DNA of 64,000 nucleotides from DAOTWA01 sp963702935 (GTDB taxonomy: Bacteria; Chloroflexota; Anaerolineae; Anaerolineales; Anaerolineaceae): the NCBI GenBank assembly GCA_963702935.1, contig OY969772.1, forward strand, positions 4,092,001-4,156,000. Reading direction: 5' to 3'. The position numbers were made by a program, and so were the translations under genes. Under the pieces are notes generated by a model that saw only the letters and a list, made by a program, of their open reading frames with translations, ran no database searches and was not told where the DNA came from. This document shows positions 19,526 to 31,461 of the stretch, piece after piece (within the stretch, counting starts at the first letter, position 1; every line of letters begins with the position of its first letter).

Positions 19526-20875
19526 TTATGCTCCCTGAAGGAGCACGAATTCGGAGAGGTCTTTGAGCGCGCGATCGGCGTAGGCCGCCGAGCGCTGGGG
19601 TTTGTCCATCCTCCTGGGCAGGTCCAGCGCCGGCAGGATGCCGAAGTTGGCTTTCATGGGTTGGAAATCTTCCAGGGTCGCGTGGGTGACGTAATGGCAC
19701 AAGGCCCCCAGTAGGGTGGTTTGCGGGAACGTCAGGGGCGCATTCCCCTGGAGCAAACGCGCCGCGTTCCAACCCGCCAGCAGGCCGGTGGCGATATTCC
19801 CCATATATCCTTCCACGCCGACGATCTGGCCGGCGAAGAAGAGAGTCTCCCGCCCTCGATATTGCAGGGTCGGCGCCAGCAGCCTGGGAGAGGCAATGAA
19901 CGTATTCCTGTGCATCTGCCCATAGCGGGCGAACTCCGCGCTTTCCAGGCCGGGGATCAAGCGGAATACGCGCTTCTGCTCCGGGTAGGTCAGGTTGGTT
20001 TGAAAGCCCACCAGGTTGTACAGGCTGCCGGCCAGGTTATCCTGGCGGAGCTGCACGACGGCGTAGGGCCTCTGGCCGCTGCGCGGGTCGCTCAGGCCGA
20101 CCGGCCTCATCGGCCCGTAGGCCAGGGCCAGGCGCGCCCGGCGCGCCAGAACTTCGACGGGCAAACAGCCCTCGAAGTATTTCTCGGCGCCGGCGCGCAC
20201 GCCGGACTGGATGTCTCGCTCGAATTCGCGCATCTCGATGCGCTCGGCGTGGAGCAGCTCGTCGACGAACGCCTCATATTCCGCCTCGGTAAAGGGACAG
20301 TTGATGTAATCCCCCTCGGCCTGATCGTTGCGGCCATATCGCCCCGCTCGAAACGCCTTGCTCTTGTCGATGGAATCCAGCGTAACGATCGGCGCGATGG
20401 CGTCATAGAAGTAGAGGTGCTCCTGCCCGCTCAAGGACGCAATCGCTTGCGACAGGCGCGGCGAGGTCAACGGCCCGGAAGCCACGATGGCCGTTCCGGC
20501 CGGGATCTCTCGCGCCTCTTCGCGAATGATCTCGATATTCTTATGGGAAGAAACCCTGCGGGTGACGGCTTCCGAAAAACCTTCCCTATCCACCGACAGC
20601 GCGCCGCCCGACGGAACCGCATGTTCCTCGGCGCAGGCCAACAAAAGCGAGCCAAGCCGGCGCAGCTCCTCTTTCAACAGCCCGGAGGCGCGATCGACCA
20701 GCTTGGAGCCTAGCGAATTCGAGCAAACCAGCTCCGCCAGATTCGCGCCGGTATGCGCTCCCGTGCTCACAGCCGGGCGCATCTCATACAGCCGCACGTG
20801 AATTCCACGCTCGGCGGCCTGCCAGGCGGCCTCGCTGCCGGCCAGGCCGCCGCCAATCACGGTGAGATCTTGCAT
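19526..20875 (-). CDS. trmFO: Methylenetetrahydrofolate-tRNA-(uracil-5-)-methyltransferase
   Basis: Folate- and FAD-dependent enzyme that makes ribothymidine at position 54 of tRNAs. FAD site VIGGGLAGSEAAWQAAERG at the N-terminus; family signatures LYEMRPAVSTGAHTG, LVCSNSLGS and VGVEGYMGNIATGL are clear. ATG at 20875 is preferred; upstream in-frame starts add nonconserved residues and run across a TATAAT box. With this start the protein is 449 residues, the normal size. The mRNA may be leaderless. Confidence 0.94.
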   Translation of the reverse strand: MQDLTVIGGGLAGSEAAWQAAERGIHVRLYEMRPAVSTGAHTGANLAELVCSNSLGSKLVDRASGLLKEELRRLGSLLLACAEEHAVPSGGALSVDREGFSEAVTRRVSSHKNIEIIREEAREIPAGTAIVASGPLTSPRLSQAIASLSGQEHLYFYDAIAPIVTLDSIDKSKAFRAGRYGRNDQAEGDYINCPFTEAEYEAFVDELLHAERIEMREFERDIQSGVRAGAEKYFEGCLPVEVLARRARLALAYGPMRPVGLSDPRSGQRPYAVVQLRQDNLAGSLYNLVGFQTNLTYPEQKRVFRLIPGLESAEFARYGQMHRNTFIASPRLLAPTLQYRGRETLFFAGQIVGVEGYMGNIATGLLAGWNAARLLQGNAPLTFPQTTLLGALCHYVTHATLEDFQPMKANFGILPALDLPRRMDKPQRSAAYADRALKDLSEFVLLQGA

Positions 20876-20882
20876 GTTCCCC

Positions 20883-20888
20883 ATTATA
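20883..20888 (-). promoter_or_regulatory. -10 box for trmFO, possibly leaderless
   Basis: TATAAT on the minus strand ends 7 nt before the A of the trmFO ATG, so transcription would start at or next to the start codon. The -35 region has no clear consensus. Confidence 0.4.
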
Positions 20889-20911
20889 CCGGTTTTGTCC
20901 CCAATTGGCCC

Positions 20912-20927
20912 TGGCACGCAACTTGCA
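20912..20927 (+). promoter_or_regulatory. Sigma-54 (-24/-12) promoter of rpoN
   Basis: TGGCACG (20912-20918), N4 and TTGCA (20923-20927) match the sigma-54 consensus exactly, with the GG and GC doublets 12 bp apart. The predicted start site is near 20938, 37 bp before the rpoN ATG. This implies that rpoN and the kinase/regulator genes are at least partly autoregulated. Confidence 0.8.
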
Positions 20928-20951
20928 ACAATTCAACAATCTGACTATACT
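20923..20951 (+). promoter_or_regulatory. Sigma-70-type promoter overlapping the sigma-54 promoter of rpoN
   Basis: TTGCAA (20923-20928), a 17-bp spacer and TATACT (20946-20951). Its -35 hexamer coincides with the -12 element of the sigma-54 promoter, so the two forms of polymerase would compete for the site. It could provide basal rpoN expression. Confidence 0.5.
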
Positions 20952-20974
20952 AAGGCATATTCCCAGGGAAGCCA

Positions 20975-22388
20975 ATGTTCCAAACACACTACCACGCTCT
21001 CCGCCCACTAACAACCGCCCACCTGGCGCAAACCATGACCTTGCTCAGCCTGACCGCCGAGGAGCTGCGCCAACAAATCAATTCCGAGCTTGCCTCCAAT
21101 CCGGCTCTGGAGCTGGTCGAAGAGCGCCGATGCCCCATGTGCCACCGCCTCTTGCCCGACCACGCTCCCTGCCCGGTATGCAGCCAGCCGCAGAACCCGA
21201 CCTCGGAGGAGCCGATCGTATTCATTTCTCCGCGGGACGATTTTTTCTCCGGCGGCGGCGTTTCCGGCGAGGATCTGCCTGACGACAATTTTTCTACGAT
21301 GGTCGAAGATCTGCCCACCTACGTCTTGCGCCAGATTGCCCCGGAATTGAACCCGCAAGACCGCCAGTTGGCCGCCTACCTGCTCACGCATCTCGACGAG
21401 GAAGGCTTCTTGACCGTTTCCTTATTCGAAGTCGCCCGCTTTCACCACGTGCCGATCTCCCGGCTCGAAATCCATCCTCAATCTGATCAAACGCGCCGAT
21501 CCCATCGGGGTGGGCTCTTCCGGTCCTCAGGAAGCCCTGCTCGCCCAGCTCGAAGTCCTCGCGGAATCGCACCCCGTGCCTGCCTTGACGGAGGAGGCCA
21601 TTCGCTCCGGAATGGACCTCTTGAGCCGGCGCCAATACTCCGAGCTGGCGCGCAGCCTGAAGACCAACCTGCACCAGGTCCAAGAGATCGCTCGCTTCAT
21701 CACCGAAAACCTCAATCCCTTCCCCGCGCGCTCCCATTGGGGCGATCAGCGCCAGCCGCAATCCACGGCCCCCCAGGTCTTTCGCAACCCGGACATCCTG
21801 ATCAACCACCTCAACGACCGCGCCGAAGGCCCCCTGGTGGTCGAGATCATCCTGCCCTTGAGCGGCACCTTGCGGGTAAACCCCGTCTTCCGCCAGGCCA
21901 TCCGCCAGGCCTCCGAGAGCAAAGTCGACGAATGGAAATCCGACCTGGAGCACGCCTCTTTGTTCGTGAAATGCTTGCAGCAGCGCAACCATACCATTCA
22001 GAGGTTGATGCAGCGCATTGTCAGCGTGCAAAGCGCTTTTATCCTTCACGGGGAAAAACACCTCAAGCCGCTGACCCGCGCCCAATTGGCTGCGGAGCTG
22101 GAAGTGCACAAATCGACCATCTCCAGGGCCGTTTCCAATAAAGCCGTCCAGCTTCCCAACGGGCGCATGGTGCCCCTTTCGATCTTCTTCGATAGGAGCT
22201 TGAGCGTGCGCACGGTGATGCGCGACATCATCGACGAGGAATCGCGCCCGCTCAGCGATACCGAGCTGGCCTGCATGTTGAAGAAATACGGTTACAAAGT
22301 CGCCCGGCGCACCGTGGCCAAATACAGGGCCATGGAAGGCATTCTTCCCGCCCATCTGCGCCGCTCCCGCGCGAGCGCCTCTCCATGA
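20975..22388 (+). CDS. rpoN: RNA polymerase sigma-54 factor with a Cys-rich insert, frameshifted
   Basis: Alternative sigma factor for enhancer-dependent promoters. Region I is complete (LAQTMTLLSLTAEELRQQI, then NPALELVE). It is followed by a zinc-ribbon-like CPMC...CPVC segment at about residues 52-69, unusual for RpoN, then an acidic region II. The core-binding domain runs on past a frame break: one extra A in the AAA at 21468-21470 moves the frame, after which ILNLIKRADPIGVGSSGPQE continues to the stop at 22388. The HTH region (LEVHKSTISRAVSNK) and the RpoN box ARRTVAKYRA are intact. The corrected length is about 470 residues. It overlaps the next gene by 4 bp. Confidence 0.93.
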
Positions 22389-24342
22389 CCGCTCCACTTC
22401 CTCCCCATTCTGCATTTTCAACCACCTGGCGAGGGAAAACGCCGGGGCTGGTTGAATTTAACTCATTATTAAATCTTCTTTCCGAGCCGACCATTCTGGT
22501 CGAGCATTCCCGGGGAGTCGTCCTGGCGACCAACAGCTCCTTCCTCCAATTGACCGCTTTTACGCAAGCCGAAGTGACCAACGCCAGGATTACTCAATTG
22601 ATCCCCAACCTCTCCATCGCCAGGCTCGGCCCGGGTGAGGAGATAGAAGTGCCGCTTAACCGCCACGCGCGCGAGCCGATCGACGTGATCATGCGCGCCA
22701 TCCTTTTGGATCGGGTTGGGCAATGGCTGCTGGTTTCCCTGATTCCCAAGACCCTCTACCAGCAAGCTCAAGCGGAAGGACAAAGGGAGGAGCAATTCCT
22801 GAAATCCTTGTACGACCTTGCCAAGCTGAGCATCCAACCCGACTTCAAATCCTCCTGTAAGCTGGCCCTCGATATCGCCCACACCTTGCTGGGCTCCAAC
22901 CTGCTCATGATCTACCAGGCCGAGGACCAGTTCCCCCAATTGCGCCGGACGGCCTTCCGGGGGGAGCTCGACCCCAATATTCTGCCGGACCCCCTCCCCT
23001 CCATTGATCTGATCCGCTTGCGCTCTTCCAACCTTTGGATTCCCGGCCGGCGCGTCACCACCGACCTTCACCGCGCCGCCAGGATCGCCAACCTGACCTA
23101 CCTGGCCAGCGTGCCCCTGGGAGAAAAGGATTGGAATGGGTTGCTGGTCGCCGCGGATCTCCAGGGTACGCCCACCGAGGATATCCTGAGCCTGATGGAG
23201 ATATTGGCCGCCAATATCACCTCCGCTTTCCAGCATTACGTGTTGGAAGCCAACCTGAAGTCCTCCCTGCTCGAGGATTCTCGTTTCTTGACCGTGCAAA
23301 GCTCGGTTTTCGAAAATGCCCAGGAAGGCGTCATTTTGCTCGAGCCGGACCTCACGATCCGCGAGATGAATCCGTCCGCCGAGCTGATCCTTGGATACGC
23401 CAGCACGGAGGTCGCCGGCCGCTCGGTGGAGCGGATTTTGATCGGCACCGAATTTTTTACCGCCGCTCTGAAATCTGCCCTGCAAGGAATTCCCACCGAT
23501 AACCTGGGGAACATCACCCTCCACCGGCGCAACGGCCAGCTCTTTCCGGCCCACATCCAAACCGTCCCGGTGCTCATCGAAGACGTGGTCGCCAGCGTGG
23601 TCGTCTTCATCAGCGACGAGAGCGATTACGAGCAAATTCGCGTGCAAACTCAACAATTAGAACAGCGCGCCGTGCTGGGCGAGGTCACCGCTATCTTTGC
23701 CCACGAAGTTCGCAACCCCATCAACAACATCAGCACCGGGCTCCAGCTACTCTCCTTGAGGCTCCCGGCTGAAGATCCCAATCACGACCTCATCACCCGC
23801 CTCGAGCAAGATTGCAACCGTCTGACGCATTTGATGGAGGGCGTGCTTTCCTTTTCTCGCCCCCAGGAATATAAGATGGAGCCTATCAACATGGGGCTGC
23901 TGCTCCACCGCATGCTCGACCGCTGGCAGCCGCGCATGGCGCGCGTCGACGTGATCTCCTACTTTCAGCCCGATGGCTCTCTCCCCAACGTTTATGGGGA
24001 TCTACGCGCCCTGGAGCAGGTCTTCACCAACTTGATCAGCAACGCCGTGCACGCCATGAGCAATACCGGCGGCACCCTGGGCATCAAGCTGGCCGAGGTG
24101 CAGCCTGAGGGCGAGCCGCCGCAAATTGAAATCGACGTTTCCGATACCGGGCCGGGAATCCCGGACGATATTCGCGATCACATCTTCAAGCCGTTCGTCA
24201 CCACCAATCCCAAAGGCACCGGCCTGGGTCTGGCCATCACACAGCGTATTGTCTATGCGCATAAGGGCAAGATCCTGGTGAATAGCTTCCCGGGCGGCAC
24301 GGTATTCCACGTCTTCCTACCTATCCATGCTGGAGAATTCGA

Positions 24343-24346
<4 letters not shown>
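22385..24346 (+). CDS. PAS-GAF-PAS sensor histidine kinase (NtrB-like)
   Basis: A soluble 653-residue kinase. An N-terminal PAS-like domain (about 25-120) is followed by a GAF-like domain (about 140-290), a second PAS (about 305-410; VILLEPDLTIREMNPSAELI) and HisKA with phospho-acceptor His440 in IFAHEVRNPINNIS. The HATPase domain has NLISNAVHAMSN and GTGLGLAITQRIVYAHKG. No membrane segments are seen, so the signal is cytoplasmic. It overlaps rpoN (ATGA) and the regulator gene (ATGA), which pairs it firmly with both. Confidence 0.93.
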
Positions 24347-25524
<1,178 letters not shown>

Positions 25525-25544
25525 TCCTTAAATAAGCATTTATT

Positions 25545-25560
25545 TGGCACATTTCTTGCA
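25545..25560 (+). promoter_or_regulatory. Sigma-54 (-24/-12) promoter of the TPR/protease operon
   Basis: TGGCAC (25545-25550), N5 and TTGCA (25556-25560), with GG and GC doublets 12 bp apart. The predicted start is near 25571, 26 bp before the ATG at 25597. It shares 11 fixed positions with the rpoN promoter at 20912. Confidence 0.85.
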
Positions 25561-25565
25561 CCCAT

Positions 25566-25592
25566 GCCTCCTGAAAACAATCTTCAGGAGGC
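25566..25592. promoter_or_regulatory. Perfect 10-bp inverted repeat covering start site and Shine-Dalgarno
   Basis: GCCTCCTGAA (25566-25575) and TTCAGGAGGC (25583-25592) are perfect inverted copies with a 7-nt loop. The right arm contains the AGGAGG Shine-Dalgarno of the next gene. It could be an operator over the start site or an RNA hairpin that hides the ribosome site; only about 5 bp of stem would remain if transcription starts at 25571. Confidence 0.6.
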
Positions 25593-25596
25593 ATTT

Positions 25597-25923
25597 ATGT
25601 TTCCCCTTAGCGCAACTGATTTTATCCTTACCATGGCAGTCGGACTCCTGCTCATGGGGTTGATCACTCTGGCAACGGGGATCTTCATCCTGATCACCAG
25701 GGCCTTTGGGAGCAACGTCAAGGTCATCGCCGAGCAAACCGCTCGTCTCGCCCAAAAAGGGATTGCCGAAGACGTAGCCGGGCTGGTCGGGAACGCATCC
25801 GCCCTGCTCAGTACCTTGAATCAGATGATCATGACCGCCGCCGGCATTGGCGCATTTCTCATTATCGTTAGCTTCGTCCTCATGGGAGCCTCCTACCTGT
25901 TGTTGATGCAATTGATCAAGTAA
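25597..25923 (+). CDS. Small two-helix membrane protein, first gene of the TPR/protease operon
   Basis: A 108-residue protein I do not recognise. An N-terminal helix (FILTMAVGLLLMGLITLATG) is followed by a polar helical segment of about 45 residues (KVIAEQTARLAQKGIAEDVAGL) and a C-terminal helix (GIGAFLIIVSFVLMGASYLL). ATG 25597 is chosen because AGGAGG (25586-25591) precedes it at the right distance. It could anchor or gate the TPR/protease proteins at the membrane; this is inference from operon position only. Confidence 0.7.
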   Translation: MFPLSATDFILTMAVGLLLMGLITLATGIFILITRAFGSNVKVIAEQTARLAQKGIAEDVAGLVGNASALLSTLNQMIMTAAGIGAFLIIVSFVLMGASYLLLMQLIK

Positions 25924-26000
25924 CCGGCGCTTTTACGCGCCAGTCGACCACGCACCCGCACTGATTTACTGCGACCCAACCGACCCACGAAGGAGACATT

Positions 26001-29000
26001 ATGCAGCTCGCAGATTTCCTCATCGAGTTCAAGCGGAGAATGCCCGCATCAACTCACCGGCACGTCCTGGCGGCCATGCGGCAGGATCCACTCGTTTGGG
26101 ATTCCCTCCAGAAGCCCGATTTCTACAAAGAAGCGATGGATTACGCCAACGGCTCTCCTGAACTCTGGAATCCTGCAACCCTGGCCTTGATCTATTTGGG
26201 GCGCCCGCTCCCCCTCGATCACCTGCGCTCCTTACCCTTGCGCCCGGTGGATCAGGACCTGCGCCAACAAGCTGCCCACGCTTACGAGGAAGCCAGCCGC
26301 ACGGCCCTCCCTCCTGCCGACCTGGGACAGGCCGGCCTGCTGGCGCTGGCCTTGCGAGAACGCCGCCGGCTCACCAATACCTGGTCGGGGCTGCTGGAGG
26401 AATTAGAGCTGGCCGGGAAAGGTTCCGCCGCCACCCTCTGGCGCACTCCTCTGGCCTGCCTGTACGCCATGGCCCCCGATCCTGTCGATCTGTTGGCCTC
26501 GCTGCTCCCTCCTGAAGACCGCCTGGAGTCTGAAGACCTGACCCCGGTTGTCAACACCCTGTTGAGTAACCCTCTCCCTCTTGCCGAGCAGGCGCGCACC
26601 CTGGTCGGTCTCCTGAAAAGATACTCCCCCGCCGGCCAACTGACCTGCCTGAGACACTTCCAGGCGCTGGGACACTCCGCTCTGGCCGCGCAGACGGCCT
26701 CTGCCTTGATCGCCGCCAGCCCCAGCCTGGAAGCCGGCCTCCAAAGCCCGCTCCCCGACCAGGCCATTAACGATAGCGATCCCTTCGACGGCTCCCTTCC
26801 TCCCCAGGCCATTCTCGAGCCTCAGCAAGGAGCGGCTTTTTATTCCCTGGCCCAGGACTCGGAGAAAGCCATCTCCCTCCTGGAGCAGGCCCTGGAGAAC
26901 AGCCGTCTCTTCCAGGCCGGATTGCTGCGCCAGATGCTCCAGGCCGCCCGCCAGAAAGAGGACGATGCCGCTGCGCTGGCTGCCCTGAGAAAAGCTTTCG
27001 ACCTGGTGCCCGAGTCGCAGACGGCTCGCGCCCAGCTCGCCATCGAGCTGGTCAAAGCTGGCCAGACCGACGAAGCCGGGGCCTTGCTTCCCGATCAGAC
27101 CGGGCACGCCTTCCTCTTGATCGCTTCCGGCCACCTGGCCGCCGCGCTGAAGAATATCCCCGCCGCCCGCCAATACGCGCGCAGGGCGGCCCAGGCGGTT
27201 TTATCCCCAACGGATTCTTCCTCTCCGTCCGACCGCCAGCCGGTCTATCGAGCTTTGCTTCGCCTCCTGCTGGATCTGGAGCTTTATCCTGAGCTGATCA
27301 AGGCCGCCGGTGCCGGCTTTACCGCTCACCCCAACGACCCCGACTTGATCCACGCCCTGTTCACCGCTTATAAGCGCACCGGCAACCTCAACGAAGCCAT
27401 TCGCGCGGGCTATCTGAGCATTCTGCTCCAACCGGAAGAGCTAGAGGTGCACAGGGATCTGGCCACCTTGCTCGAAAACGCCAAGGAGTGGGAGAAGGCC
27501 CTCGAAGAGTGGTGCGCGATCCAGGCATCGGCTTCCACTCCCACCCTGGCAGATCAGCTCGCCGTGGCGCGCTGCGCAGTTCAGGCGCGCCAGCCCGAGC
27601 TTGCCCAGGGCGCCTGCCAGACGATCCTGGACGACGACCCGGAGAATGGCATGGCCCACGCCTATCTGGGAGAAGCCTTGCTGCTGCTTGGAGACGGCCA
27701 GGCTGCCCTGGAGCACATCACCCAGGCCACCCTGCTGGCCCCCTCTCAGGCGGCTCCCTGGCTGGCTCTAGCCCGCGCCCAGACGCATAATGGCGATCAA
27801 CGCAAGTCCTTCGAGACCTTGCGCGCCGCGGTCCACGCTGCGCCTCTTTCCGCCGAGATCCACCTGGCGCTCGCCAAGTCCAGCCTGGAGAACGGTTCTC
27901 CCTCCGAGGCGCTGCCCTCGCTCCGGCAGGCCTCCCGGCTGGATCCGAAGAGCGCGCAGGTGGCCCTTCGCCTGGGAGAGACGCTCTACGCCCTGGGGCA
28001 TCTGCCTGAAGCGCGCCAGGTGCTGGAACAGGCTCGCCAGGACTGGCCGATGCACGCGGACCTGGCTTACACACACGCCAGAGTCCTGCTCTCCCTGGAG
28101 GAGATCGACGCGGCCATCGTCGCTCTGGGCGTGTCCCTCGCCTCCCACCCCAACCAGATTGGCCCCTACATCGATTACGCCTCCGCGCTGATCGCCCGCT
28201 TGCGCCGAGAGCGCGATGAGCGCCTATCCGACGCCGCTGTGGAAGACTCCGCCGCCCCGGCCGTCGATCTCGCCGACGCCGCCAGCGTAAAGGAGGCTCT
28301 CGCCAGCGCCATGCAGATCGATCCCGAAAATCTCAAGGCCAGGATTTCGCTGGCGGAGATCTCGCTGCTCACCGGCGAATACGAGAACGCCATTGACGCC
28401 TTCTTGAAAGTCACCGAGGGCCTCCAAAATCCGGATCCCGCTTTGAATCTGCGCATAAAAATCGGCATCGGGCAAGCCGCCCTGGCGCTGAAGCAGCTCG
28501 ACACCGCCCTGGCCGCCCTGCAGGAAGCCGCGCGCATCGACCCCAACGATCTGGAGACTCAGCACGTGCTGGCGCAAGCTTATTGCCAGGCGAACCTGCT
28601 CGACGAAGCCATGCAGGCCGCCTACACTTCCCAACGCCTGGCGCCGCACGAGCCTGCTAACCTGGTCTGGTTCGCAAGATTGGCCTGCGCCGCCGGCTAT
28701 TTCAACGACGCCGTATCGGCCCTCGAAAGAGCCGTCCAGTTGCTGCCCGAGCGCACCGATCTGGTCATCCACCTGGCCAGGACCCACCTGCAAGCCGGCA
28801 ATTTAGACGCCGCCAGGGAGACTTTCCAATCCCTGATCACCCACCCCTCGCCCACTTCCGCGGAGCTAGAGGAAGCCGGCCACGCCCTGGTGCAGTTGAA
28901 CGATATCGACGCGGCGGTGGCCTGCCTGGAACGCGCCCTTCAGGTCAGTCCCGCTCCCGGCACACAGGTATTCTCCGACCTGGCTATCCTGCTCCAGAAG

Positions 29001-31461
29001 CAGGGTGATCCATCCAAAGCGCTTGAGGCTGTGCAGCGCGCCCTGGAAGTCGAGCCTGCCAACCCCAGGCTTTACGTCATCGAGGCCGACCTGCACGTCG
29101 AGCTCCACCGCGAGCAGGCCGCGCAGGCCTGCCTGGAGCAGGCTCTCTCGCTGGCTGCCGGCCTGGCCCTCGATAACGCGCACCCTGAAGCGCAGGAGGA
29201 CCTCTACCTCGTTCACAACCGCTTTGCGGCCCTGCTGCGCGCATCCGGGAATTTGCCGGCCGCCTCCAGTCACGCCGACCTGGCCCTGGAAATCTACCCG
29301 GAGCTTCTCGAAGCGCGCTGGCTGGCTGCCGAGCTGGCTTACGCCCTCCTGGAAAACGAGCGCGCCCTGTCCATCCTCGCTCAGGCCGACTCTTCCGAAG
29401 CGCCGGCTGGCCGCGAATTCCTCATCACCCACAATCCTCTCGTTCCGCACAGGCTGGAGAGCGAGCTCGCCCAGGATCTGTTCTGCCTGAGGACCGAGCT
29501 GCTCCTCGAATCCGGGCAAACGGTAGATCAGGGCGACCTGATCGAGCAGGCAGAACGCTTCGAAAACCGCTCGATTCGCCTGGAGTTCCGTCCTATCCCG
29601 CCTGCTGGCCGCGGCAGGAAAGACCCAGGAAGCCGAGGCCGCTTACAAAAAGGCCGCTTCCAGGCTCGCGCAAGCCCCCGCCCAGCCCGGCATACAATCG
29701 ACCGCAGACGTCCTGGCGTTGGCCCACGCCGCCCTGCACCTGCAAGACTGGGACGCAGCCCTGTCCTTCTCGGCGCAGGCCGCCGAAATTGCCTCGCTCG
29801 AGCCTCGCCCTCAGCTCTGGCTGGCGCGCGCCATCGTCCAATGCGCCGAATACCAGCAGGTATTCGAGAAGCTGCACGCTTCCACTCACGCCCCCGGCCC
29901 GCATAAGCCGGGCGAAGAAGCCTACAAATCCTTTGAAAAAGCCATCCTGGCGGCCAACCGCTTGAGCAACTCACCTGAGATCAATCGCTGGCACAAGCGC
30001 GGCGAAGCCGCCTTCCATCCCGGCCAGCGCAGCATCGAAGAGCTTCAGGCGCTGGATGCTCCTCGCGCCGACGACCTTGCCGCCGCCATCGCGGCCATGA
30101 GCCGCATCAACGCGCCCGACGAAGTGATGGATGGGATCGCCCGCCCTTACCTGCACGATCCCGCCGTATTGTTGCAGCTCGGCCTGGCCCTCATGGATCG
30201 CGAGCCGGCGCGCGCCACCGCCGTCGCCCAGACTCTGGCCGGCTTGGGCTCGCTTCACCCGCTCGACCAGGCTCTGCTGGCCTTCTGCAATAATTTCGCC
30301 GGCGACCCGGCCGGCGCCCTCGAAGCCATGCAGGCCGCCTTGAGCGAATGGCCCGATGAGCCTAAGTGGCGCGTGTTTGCCGCCAATCTCTCCCTGCAAT
30401 TGGGCGATTCCAAAACGGCCCTCTCTCACCTGGAGGATGCCTTCAAGCTGGAGCCTGAATGCGCCGAGCACGCCCTGGGCATCGGCAGGATCCACCTCAG
30501 CCAGGGCAAGGCAGCCCCCGCCGCGCAAGCCCTGACGCAGGCAGCGCGCCTCGCTCCGGATGCGCTCGAAGTCTGGCTCCAACTGGCCAAAGCTCATCTG
30601 CTGGGCGGGGACCTGGATCAGGCGCGCACTTGCTCGCAACGCGCCATTTCCCTGGCGCCTGCGGCCGCCCGCCCCTACGTCGTGGATGGCGAAGTCGCTT
30701 TGAAGGCCGGGCAGAGCGACGTGGCCCTGGAACGCGCCGAGAAAGCCATCTCGATCGACGAAAACAGCACGGAGGCCTTCCTGCTGCGTGCGCGGGCGCT
30801 GTCGCAGACGGGGCGCACGCCGGATGCCATCGCCACCCTGGAGGGCATCTTGCCCAAATTGGAGGATCCACGCCCGGTCTTCATCGAGCAGGCCGCCCTG
30901 ATCCGCCAAAGCCAGGGCTCCCAGGCCGCACTGCCCTTGCTCCAAAGCCTGACGGACAAATATCCCGAAGACCCGGCTTCCTGGGCCATGCTGGCGGAAG
31001 CGCTGGTTGAGACCGGCCAGCGCGAAGAAGCCGTAAAAGCGGCCCAAAACTGCCTGCGCTTTCAGCCGGAAAATCCTCCCGTTCAATTGCTTTTGGGCCG
31101 CATTCAATTCTCCACCGGCCAGCTCGACCAGGCCATCCATCACCTCAGTGAGGCCATCCACCAGGCGCCGGACAACCTGGAAGCTTATCTGGATCTGGGC
31201 CGCGCCTACCAGGATCGCCGGGACCTGTCGTCGGCCATGAAAGTCTACCAACAGGCCATGAAGGTGGGCGGCAAGGATCCCCGGCCCTATTTCCAGGCCG
31301 GGCTGACCCTCAAAGAAAGCAAGGATTACAAAGGCGCCGAATTGATGCTGCGCCAGGCGGCCGAATTCGCGCCGGACAATCTCAACGTGCGTCGCCAGCT
31401 TGGGGCCGTAATCGCCATCAACCTAGTCCATCACTCTCAGGAGGCAAGCCTAAACTCATGA
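26001..31461 (+). CDS. Very large TPR-repeat protein, frameshifted
   Basis: About 1,819 residues when corrected, built almost wholly of tetratricopeptide-type helical repeats (for example AHAYLGEALLLLGDGQAALE, VFSDLAILLQKQGDPSKALE, LEAYLDLGRAYQDRRDLSSA). No signal peptide or membrane segment is seen. The first 240 residues are less regular. The frame breaks at 29587-29588, where one extra T follows GAG; the sequence then continues in the next frame as SVLSRLLAAAGKTQEAEA to the stop at 31461. A good Shine-Dalgarno (GGAGA) precedes ATG 26001. It overlaps the protease gene by 4 bp, which suggests a scaffold or partner for that protein. Confidence 0.88.
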
